The notes under the pieces were generated by a model. It did no database searches. It had not been told where the DNA came from and was given only the letters and a program-made list of their open reading frames with translations. DNA of 64,000 nt, taken from assembly GCA_951230915.1 (NCBI GenBank), contig OX579637.1, forward strand, positions 15,066,001-15,130,000. The letters run 5' to 3'. Below are positions 54,032-64,000 of this stretch, piece by piece (position 1 is the first letter of the stretch; each line of letters begins with the position of its first letter). Origin of the DNA: Antitrichia curtipendula (Eukaryota > Streptophyta > Bryopsida > Hypnales > Leucodontaceae). A program made the translations under genes and the position numbers.

Positions 54032-57000
54032 CTGTACATTAATGGTGTCAAACATCAAATGTCATAGAATTTCATTTTGAAGGAAACTTCACACAAATCG
54101 TACAAGTTGCAAATAGTTACCCTCAAGTACTTAAATGCGCACAAATACTAATTTGATATGTAATTGCAATCCAATCGCACGTCAATTCAAAAGAATATAG
54201 AATAAGTCCAATCTGTACATTAATGGTGTCAAACATCAAATGTCATAGAATTTCATTTTGAAGGAAACTTCACACAAATCGTACAAGTTGCAAATAGTTA
54301 CCCTCAAGTACTTAAATGCCCACAAATACTAATTTGATATGTAATTGCAATCCAATCGCACGTCAATTCCAAAAAATAGGGAATAAGGTCCAATCTGTAC
54401 ATTAATGGTGTCAAACATCAAATGTCATAGAATTTCATTTTGAAGGAAACTTCACACAAATTGTACAAGTTGCAAATAGTTACCCTCAAGTATTTAAATG
54501 CCCACAAATACTAATTTGATATGTAATTGCAATCCAATCGCACATCCATTCAAAAGAATATAGAATAAGTCCAACCTGTACATTAATGGTGTCAAACATC
54601 AAATGTCATAGAATTTCATTTTGAAGGAAACTTCACACAAATCGTACAAGTTGCAAATAGTTACCCTCAAGTACCTAAATGCCCACAAATACTAATTTGA
54701 TATGTAATTGCAATCCAATCGCACGTCCATTCAAAAGAATATAGAATAAGTCCAACCTGTACATTAATAGTGTCAAACATCAAATGTCATAGAATTTCAT
54801 TTTGAAAGAGACTTCACACAAATCGTACAAGCTGCAAATAGTTACCCTCAAGTACTTAAATGCCCACAAATACTAATTTGATATGTAATTGCAATCCAAT
54901 CGCACGTCAATTCAAAAGAATATAGAATAAGTCCAATCTGTACATTAATGGTGTCAAACATCAAATGTCATAGAATTTCATTTTGAAGGAAACTTCACAC
55001 AAATCGTACAAGTTGCAAATAGTTACCCTCAAGTACTTAAATGCCCACAAATACTAATTTGATATGTAATTGCAATCCAATCGCACGTCAATTCAAAAGA
55101 ATATAGAATAAGTCCAATCTGTACATTAATGGTGTCAAACATCAAATGTCATAGAGTTTCATTTTGAAGGAAACTTCACACAAATCGTACAAGTTGCAAA
55201 TAGTTACCCTCAAGTACTTAAATGCCCACAAATACTAATTTGATATGTAATTGCAATCCAATCGCACGTCAATTCCAAAAAATAGGGAATAAGGTCCAAT
55301 CTGTACATTAATGGTGTCAAACATCAAATGTCATAGAATTTCATTTTGAAGGAAACTTCACACAAATTGTACAAGTTGCAAATAGTTACCCTCAAGTATT
55401 TAAATGCCCACAAATACTAATTTGATATGTAATTGCAATCCAATCGCACGTCAATTCCAAAAAATAGGGAATAAGGTCCAATCTGTACATTAATGGTGTC
55501 AAACATCAAATGTCATAGAATTTCATTTTGAAGGAAACTTCACACAAATCGTACAAGTTGCAAATAGTTACCCTCAAGTACTTAAATGCCCACAAATACT
55601 AATTTGATATGTAATTGCAATCCAATCGCACGTCAATTCCAAAAAATAGGGAATAAGGTCCAATCTGTACATTAATGGTGTCAAACATCAAATGTCATAG
55701 AATTTCATTTTGAAGGAAACTTCACACAAATTGTACAAGTTGCAAATAGTTACCCTCAAGTATTTAAATGCCCACAAATACTAATTTGATATGTAATTGC
55801 AATCCAATCGCACGTCAATTTCAAAAAATAGGGAATAAGGTCCAATCTGTACATTAATGGTGTCAAACATCAAATGTCATAGAATTTCATTTTGAAGGAA
55901 ACTTCACACAAATCGTACAAGTTGCAAATAGTTACCCTCAAGTATTTAAATGCCCACAAATACTAATTTGATATGTAATTGCAATCCAATCGCACATCCA
56001 TTCAAAAGAATATAGAATAAGTCCAACCTGTACATTAATGGTGTCAAACATCAAATGTCATAGAATTTCATTTTGAAGGAAACTTCACACAAATCGTACA
56101 AGTTGCAAATAGTTACCCTCAAGTACTTAAATGCGCACAAATATTAATTTGATATGTAATTGCAATCCAATCGCACGTCAATTCCAAAAAATAGGAAATA
56201 AGGTCCGATCCGTACTTTAATGGTGTCAAACATCAAATGTCATAGAATTTCATTTTGAAAGAGACTTCACACAAATCGTACAAGCTGCAAATAGTTACCC
56301 TCAAGTACTTAAATGCCCACAAATACTAATTTGATATGTAATTGCAATCCAATCGCACGTCAATTCAAAAGAATATAGAATAAGTCCAATCTGTACATTA
56401 ATGGTGTCAAACATCAAATGTCATAGAATTTCATTTTGAAGGAAACTTCACACAAATCGTACAAGTTGCAAATAGTTACCCTCAAGTACTTAAATGCGCA
56501 CAAATACTAATTTGATATGTAATTGCAATCCAATCGCACGTCCATTCAAAAGAATATAGAATAAGTCCAACCTGTACATTAATGGTGTCAAACATCAAAT
56601 GTCATAGAATTTCATTTTGAAGGAAACTTCACACAAATCGTACAAGTTGCAAATAGTTACCCTCAAGTATTTAAATGCCCACAAATACTAATTTGATATG
56701 TAATTGCAATCCAATCGCACATCCATTCAAAAGAATATAGAATAAGTCCAACCTGTACATTAATGGTGTCAAACATCAAATGTCATAGAATTTCATTTTG
56801 AAGGAAACTTCACACAAATCGTACAAGTTGCAAATAGTTACCCTCAAGTACTTAAATGCGCACAAATACTAATTTGATATGTAATTGCAATCCAATCGCA
56901 CGTCAATTCAAAAGAATATAGAATAAGTCCAATCTGTACATTAATGGTGTCAAACATCAAATGTCATAGAATTTCATTTTGAAGGAAACTTCACACAAAT

Positions 57001-59571
57001 CGTACAAGTTGCAAATAGTTACCCTCAAGTACTTAAATGCCCACAAATACTAATTTGATATGTAATTGCAATCCAATCGCACGTCAATTCCAAAAAATAG
57101 GGAATAAGGTCCAATCTGTACATTAATGGTGTCAAACATCAAATGTCATAGAATTTCATTTTGAAGGAAACTTCACACAAATTGTACAAGTTGCAAATAG
57201 TTACCCTCAAGTATTTAAATGCCCACAAATACTAATTTGATATGTAATTGCAATCCAATCGCACATCCATTCAAAAGAATATAGAATAAGTCCAACCTGT
57301 ACATTAATGGTGTCAAACATCAAATGTCATAGAATTTCATTTTGAAGGAAACTTCACACAAATCGTACAAGTTGCAAATAGTTACCCTCAAGTACCTAAA
57401 TGCCCACAAATACTAATTTGATATGTAATTGCAATCCAATCGCACGTCCATTCAAAAGAATATAGAATAAGTCCAACCTGTACATTAATAGTGTCAAACA
57501 TCAAATGTCATAGAATTTCATTTTGAAAGAGACTTCACACAAATCGTACAAGCTGCAAATAGTTACCCTCAAGTACTTAAATGCCCACAAATACTAATTT
57601 GATATGTAATTGCAATCCAATCGCACGTCAATTCAAAAGAATATAGAATAAGTCCAATCTGTACATTAATGGTGTCAAACATCAAATGTCATAGAATTTC
57701 ATTTTGAAGGAAACTTCACACAAATCGTACAAGTTGCAAATAGTTACCCTCAAGTACTTAAATGCCCACAAATACTAATTTGATATGTAATTGCAATCCA
57801 ATCGCACGTCAATTCAAAAGAATATAGAATAAGTCCAATCTGTACATTAATGGTGTCAAACATCAAATGTCATAGAGTTTCATTTTGAAGGAAACTTCAC
57901 ACAAATCGTACAAGTTGCAAATAGTTACCCTCAAGTACTTAAATGCCCACAAATACTAATTTGATATGTAATTGCAATCCAATCGCACGTCAATTCCAAA
58001 AAATAGGGAATAAGGTCCAATCTGTACATTAATGGTGTCAAACATCAAATGTCATAGAATTTCATTTTGAAGGAAACTTCACACAAATTGTACAAGTTGC
58101 AAATAGTTACCCTCAAGTATTTAAATGCCCACAAATACTAATTTGATATGTAATTGCAATCCAATCGCACGTCAATTCCAAAAAATAGGGAATAAGGTCC
58201 AATCTGTACATTAATGGTGTCAAACATCAAATGTCATAGAATTTCATTTTGAAGGAAACTTCACACAAATCGTACAAGTTGCAAATAGTTACCCTCAAGT
58301 ACTTAAATGCCCACAAATACTAATTTGATATGTAATTGCAATCCAATCGCACGTCAATTCCAAAAAATAGGGAATAAGGTCCAATCTGTACATTAATGGT
58401 GTCAAACATCAAATGTCATAGAATTTCATTTTGAAGGAAACTTCACACAAATTGTACAAGTTGCAAATAGTTACCCTCAAGTATTTAAATGCCCACAAAT
58501 ACTAATTTGATATGTAATTGCAATCCAATCGCACGTCAATTTCAAAAAATAGGGAATAAGGTCCAATCTGTACATTAATGGTGTCAAACATCAAATGTCA
58601 TAGAATTTCATTTTGAAGGAAACTTCACACAAATCGTACAAGTTGCAAATAGTTACCCTCAAGTATTTAAATGCCCACAAATACTAATTTGATATGTAAT
58701 TGCAATCCAATCGCACATCCATTCAAAAGAATATAGAATAAGTCCAACCTGTACATTAATGGTGTCAAACATCAAATGTCATAGAATTTCATTTTGAAGG
58801 AAACTTCACACAAATCGTACAAGTTGCAAATAGTTACCCTCAAGTACTTAAATGCGCACAAATATTAATTTGATATGTAATTGCAATCCAATCGCACGTC
58901 AATTCCAAAAAATAGGAAATAAGGTCCGATCCGTACTTTAATGGTGTCAAACATCAAATGTCATAGAATTTCATTTTGAAAGAGACTTCACACAAATCGT
59001 ACAAGCTGCAAATAGTTACCCTCAAGTACTTAAATGCCCACAAATACTAATTTGATATGTAATTGCAATCCAATCGCACGTCAATTCAAAAGAATATAGA
59101 ATAAGTCCAATCTGTACATTAATGGTGTCAAACATCAAATGTCATAGAATTTCATTTTGAAGGAAACTTCACACAAATCGTACAAGTTGCAAATAGTTAC
59201 CCTCAAGTACTTAAATGCGCACAAATACTAATTTGATATGTAATTGCAATCCAATCGCACGTCCATTCAAAAGAATATAGAATAAGTCCAACCTGTACAT
59301 TAATGGTGTCAAACATCAAATGTCATAGAATTTCATTTTGAAGGAAACTTCACACAAATCGTACAAGTTGCAAATAGTTACCCTCAAGTATTTAAATGCC
59401 CACAAATACTAATTTGATATGTAATTGCAATCCAATCGCACATCCATTCAAAAGAATATAGAATAAGTCCAACCTGTACATTAATGGTGTCAAACATCAA
59501 ATGTCATAGAATTTCATTTTGAAGGAAACTTCACACAAATCGTACAAGTTGCAAATAGTTACCCTCAAGTA
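54032..59571 (+). repeat. 15-monomer HOR, 2721-bp unit, two copies
   Basis: Copy one is about 54032-56752 and copy two about 56753-59473, with the match continuing to 59571. Rare markers are all offset by 2721 bp: ATAGAGTTTC (55151 and 57872), TTCAAAAAATA (55820 and 58541) and ATAGGAAATAAGG before TCCGATCCG (56191 and 58912). I saw no difference between the copies inside these limits, although I did not compare every base. 2721 is 15 x 181 plus six, matching six monomers with ATAAGGTCC. Beyond 59571 an ACCTAAATG monomer replaces ACTTAAATG. Confidence 0.92.
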
Positions 59572-60029
59572 CCTAAATGCCCACAAATACTAATTTGATA
59601 TGTAATTGCAATCCAATCGCACGTCCATTCAAAAGAATATAGAATAAGTCCAACCTGTACATTAATAGTGTCAAACATCAAATGTCATAGAATTTCATTT
59701 TGAAAGAGACTTCACACAAATCGTACAAGCTGCAAATAGTTACCCTCAAGTATTTAAATGCCCACAAATACTAATTTGATATGTAATTGCAATCCAATCG
59801 CACATCCATTCAAAAGAATATAGAATAAGTCCAACCTGTACATTAATGGTGTCAAACATCAAATGTCATAGAATTTCATTTTGAAGGAAACTTCACACAA
59901 ATCGTACAAGTTGCAAATAGTTACCCTCAAGTACTTAAATGCCCACAAATACTAATTTGATATGTAATTGCAATCCAATCGCACGTCCATTCAAAAGAAT
60001 ATAGAATAAGTCCAACCTGTACATTAATA

Positions 60030-63000
60030 GTGTCAAACATCAAATGTCATAGAATTTCATTTTGAAAGAGACTTCACACAAATCGTACAAGCTGCAAATA
60101 GTTACCCTCAAGTACTTAAATGCCCACAAATACTAATTTGATATGTAATTGCAATCCAATCGCACGTCAATTCAAAAGAATATAGAATAAGTCCAACCTG
60201 TACATTAATGGTGTCAAACATCAAATGTCATAGAATTTCATTTTGAAGGAAACTTCACACAAATCGTACAAGTTGCAAATAGTTACCCTCAAGTACTTAA
60301 ATGCCCACAAATACTAATTTGATATGTAATTGCAATCCAATCGCACGTCAATTCAAAAGAATATAGAATAAGTCCAATCTGTACATTAATGGTGTCAAAC
60401 ATCAAATGTCATAGAATTTCATTTTGAAGGAAACTTCACACAAATCGTACAAGTTGCAAATAGTTACCCTCAAGTACTTAAATGCCCACAAATACTAATT
60501 TGATATGTAATTGCAATCCAATCGCACGTCAATTCAAAAGAATATAGAATAAGTCCAATCTGTACATTAATGGTGTCAAACATCAAATGTCATAGAATTT
60601 CATTTTGAAGGAAACTTCACACAAATCGTACAAGTTGCAAATAGTTACCCTCAAGTACTTAAATGCGCACAAATACTAATTTGATATGTAATTGCAATCC
60701 AATCGCACGTCAATTCCAAAAAATAGGGAATAAGGTCCAATCTGTACATTAATGGTGTCAAACATCAAATGTCATAGAATTTCATTTTGAAGGAAACTTC
60801 ACACAAATTGTACAAGTTGCAAATAGTTACCCTCAAGTATTTAAATGCCCACAAATACTAATTTGATATGTAATTGCAATCCAATCGCACGTCAATTCCA
60901 AAAAATAGGGAATAAGGTCCAATCTGTACATTAATGGTGTCAAACATCAAATGTCATAGAATTTCATTTTGAAGGAAACTTCACACAAATCGTACAAGTT
61001 GCAAATAGTTACCCTCAAGTACTTAAATGCCCACAAATACTAATTTGATATGTAATTGCAATCCAATCGCACATCCATTCAAAAGAATATAGAATAAGTC
61101 CAACCTGTACATTAATGGTGTCAAACATCAAATGTCATAGAATTTCATTTTGAAGGAAACTTCACACAAATTGTACAAGTTGCAAATAGTTACCCTCAAG
61201 TATTTAAATGCCCACAAATACTAATTTGATATGTAATTGCAATCCAATCGCACGTCAATTCCAAAAAATAGGGAATAAGGTCCAATCTGTACATTAATGG
61301 TGTCAAACATCAAATGTCATAGAATTTCATTTTGAAGGAAACTTCACACAAATCGTACAAGTTGCAAATAGTTACCCTCAAGTACTTAAATGCCCACAAA
61401 TACTAATTTGATATGTAATTGCAATCCAATCGCACATCCATTCAAAAGAATATAGAATAAGTCCAACCTGTACATTAATGGTGTCAAACATCAAATGTCA
61501 TAGAATTTCATTTTGAAGGAAACTTCACACAAATCGTACAAGTTGCAAATAGTTACCCTCAAGTACCTAAATGCCCACAAATACTAATTTGATATGTAAT
61601 TGCAATCCAATCGCACGTCCATTCAAAAGAATATAGAATAAGTCCAACCTGTACATTAATGGTGTCAAACATCAAATGTCATAGAATTTCATTTTGAAGG
61701 AAACTTCACACAAATCGTACAAGTTGCAAATAGTTACCCTCAAGTACTTAAATGCCCACAAATACTAATTTGATATGTAATTGCAATCCAATCGCACGTC
61801 AATTCAAAAGAATATAGAATAAGTCCAATCTGTACATTAATGGTGTCAAACATCAAATGTCATAGAATTTCATTTTGAAGGAAACTTCACACAAATCGTA
61901 CAAGTTGCAAATAGTTACCCTCAAGTACTTAAATGCCCACAAATACTAATTTGATATGTAATTGCAATCCAATCGCACGTCCATTCAAAAGAATATAGAA
62001 TAAGTCCAATCTGTACATTAATGGTGTCAAACATCAAATGTCATAGAATTTCATTTTGAAGGAAACTTCACACAAATCGTACAAGTTGCAAATAGTTACC
62101 CTCAAGTACTTAAATGCGCACAAATACTAATTTGATATGTAATTGCAATCCAATCGCACGTCAATTCCAAAAAATAGGGAATAAGGTCCAATCTGTACAT
62201 TAATGGTGTCAAACATCAAATGTCATAGAATTTCATTTTGAAGGAAACTTCACACAAATTGTACAAGTTGCAAATAGTTACCCTCAAGTATTTAAATGCC
62301 CACAAATACTAATTTGATATGTAATTGCAATCCAATCGCACGTCAATTCCAAAAAATAGGGAATAAGGTCCAATCTGTACATTAATGGTGTCAAACATCA
62401 AATGTCATAGAATTTCATTTTGAAGGAAACTTCACACAAATCGTACAAGTTGCAAATAGTTACCCTCAAGTACTTAAATGCGCACAAATACTAATTTGAT
62501 ATGTAATTGCAATCCAATCGCACGTCAATTCCAAAAAATAGGGAATAAGGTCCAATCTGTACATTAATGGTGTCAAACATCAAATGTCATAGAATTTCAT
62601 TTTGAAAGAGACTTCACACAAATCGTACAAGCTGCAAATAGTTACCCTCAAGTACTTAAATGCCCACAAATACTAATTTGATATGTAATTGCAATCCAAT
62701 CGCACGTCAATTCAAAAGAATATAGAATAAGTCCAACCTGTACATTAATGGTGTCAAACATCAAATGTCATAGAATTTCATTTTGAAAGAGACTTCACAC
62801 AAATCGTACAAGCTGCAAATAGTTACCCTCAAGTACTTAAATGCCCACAAATACTAATTTGATATGTAATTGCAATCCAATCGCACGTCAATTCAAAAGA
62901 ATATAGAATAAGTCCAACCTGTACATTAATGGTGTCAAACATCAAATGTCATAGAATTTCATTTTGAAGGAAACTTCACACAAATCGTACAAGTTGCAAA

Positions 63001-64000
63001 TAGTTACCCTCAAGTACTTAAATGCCCACAAATACTAATTTGATATGTAATTGCAATCCAATCGCACGTCAATTCAAAAGAATATAGAATAAGTCCAATC
63101 TGTACATTAATGGTGTCAAACATCAAATGTCATAGAATTTCATTTTGAAGGAAACTTCACACAAATCGTACAAGTTGCAAATAGTTACCCTCAAGTACTT
63201 AAATGCCCACAAATACTAATTTGATATGTAATTGCAATCCAATCGCACGTCAATTCAAAAGAATATAGAATAAGTCCAATCTGTACATTAATGGTGTCAA
63301 ACATCAAATGTCATAGAATTTCATTTTGAAGGAAACTTCACACAAATCGTACAAGTTGCAAATAGTTACCCTCAAGTACTTAAATGCGCACAAATACTAA
63401 TTTGATATGTAATTGCAATCCAATCGCACGTCAATTCCAAAAAATAGGGAATAAGGTCCAATCTGTACATTAATGGTGTCAAACATCAAATGTCATAGAA
63501 TTTCATTTTGAAGGAAACTTCACACAAATTGTACAAGTTGCAAATAGTTACCCTCAAGTATTTAAATGCCCACAAATACTAATTTGATATGTAATTGCAA
63601 TCCAATCGCACGTCAATTCCAAAAAATAGGGAATAAGGTCCAATCTGTACATTAATGGTGTCAAACATCAAATGTCATAGAATTTCATTTTGAAGGAAAC
63701 TTCACACAAATCGTACAAGTTGCAAATAGTTACCCTCAAGTACTTAAATGCCCACAAATACTAATTTGATATGTAATTGCAATCCAATCGCACATCCATT
63801 CAAAAGAATATAGAATAAGTCCAACCTGTACATTAATGGTGTCAAACATCAAATGTCATAGAATTTCATTTTGAAGGAAACTTCACACAAATTGTACAAG
63901 TTGCAAATAGTTACCCTCAAGTATTTAAATGCCCACAAATACTAATTTGATATGTAATTGCAATCCAATCGCACGTCAATTCCAAAAAATAGGGAATAAG
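60030..64000 (+). repeat. Second HOR block with 2721-bp spacing, running off the window
   Basis: 60030-61279 matches 62751-64000 at an offset of 2721 bp. Markers are ATGCGCACAAATACT at 60663 and 63384 and the ACATCC monomers following 61020 and 63741, and the last bases of the window (ATAGGGAATAAG) fit 61268-61279. Within the block the pair ACAAATTG / ACATCC is repeated as a 363-bp dimer (60801 and 61164; ACATCCA at 61071 and 61434). ATGCGCAC also recurs at 62114 and 62478, giving shorter internal intervals of 1451, 364 and 906 bp. The second unit is cut by the window edge. Confidence 0.85.

Larger units (their letters stand above)
2413..64000 (+). repeat. Satellite array, main block, same orientation throughout
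   Basis: Uninterrupted 181-bp satellite from the gap to the end of the window, about 340 copies. I followed the landmark CAAATCGTACAAG (or its T variant) through every monomer and saw no inverted copy, no truncated monomer, no inserted element and no stretch of unique sequence. The monomer length is not a multiple of three, so reading frames shift from copy to copy and meet stops on both strands. Monomers differ by recurrent alternatives at fixed sites: GAAAGAGAC, GAAGGAAAC, GAAGGAGAC or GAAACAGAC; GTACATT or GTACTTT; GCCCAC or GCGCAC; CCAATCG or CCATTCG; GTCCATTC, GTCAATTC or CAATTCC; ATAAGTCC or ATAAGGTCC. The order of these alternatives defines the higher-order units listed separately. The array runs off the right edge of the window. 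Confidence 0.98.

Noticed and set aside
1..64000. CRISPR array
   Set aside because: The repeats are about 181 bp with no unique spacers between them. Variation lies inside the monomers, not in separate spacer slots.
1..64000. Bacterial or phage system, or a hidden gene cluster
   Set aside because: No stretch of non-satellite sequence exists outside the N run, and no frame stays open for gene length on either strand.
1..64000. Inverted monomer blocks or a strand switch
   Set aside because: Every monomer I followed, on both sides of the gap, reads in the same direction.
1..64000. Telomere repeats, transposon insertions or tRNA/rRNA genes within the array
   Set aside because: None was seen. 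The 181-bp phase runs on without a foreign insert, apart from single-base indels and the N run.

Overview
This window holds no gene. Apart from a 200-base run of N (2213-2412), all 64 kb is one tandem satellite array: a head-to-tail series of roughly 350 copies of an AT-rich monomer of about 181 bp. Every copy I read lies in the same orientation, and there is no transposon, RNA gene or unique sequence between copies. A hand count of a typical monomer gives 59 G+C in 181 (about 33%). An array of this size, with a near-nucleosomal monomer and multi-monomer higher-order repeats (HORs), points to a eukaryotic nuclear chromosome. A centromeric or other constitutive heterochromatic block, as in many plants and some animals, fits best. 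I do not recognise the monomer as a named satellite, so I assign no species.

Layout. The left block (1-2212) is built from a 4-monomer, 725-bp unit with variants not seen elsewhere in the window. It ends at the gap. Right of the gap the array is a patchwork of HORs whose unit changes along the sequence: 543 bp (2413-3498), about 1268 bp (about 3500-7600), shuffled segments (about 6.9-12.9 kb), a mosaic copy of 2.8-10.0 kb placed at 12.8-18.3 kb, 2172 bp (17.5-21.8 kb), a 1.15-kb segment repeated 2177 bp apart (22.1-25.4 kb), 544 bp (25.3-26.5 kb), 1089 bp (26.1-28.2 kb), 3081 bp (27.6-33.8 kb), an irregular zone (33.8-36.9 kb), 4890 bp (36.9-46.8 kb), 1089 bp again (47.5-49.7 kb), 1448 bp (49.7-52.4 kb), and 2721 bp twice (54.0-59.6 kb and about 60.0-64.0 kb, running off the end). 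Long units with very few differences dominate the right two thirds. The left third holds older, more divergent monomer types.

How it works together. All duplications and deletions I could trace are whole monomers in register, as expected from unequal exchange or gene conversion between homologous copies. Several recurrent monomer variants are C-to-T or G-to-A changes at the three CpG sites of the monomer, which suggests cytosine methylation. The phase of the repeat is not kept across the N run, and monomer types change there, so the gap is most likely an arbitrary scaffolding join. Coordinates of HOR edges come from comparing diagnostic variants by eye and are good to roughly a few tens of bases.
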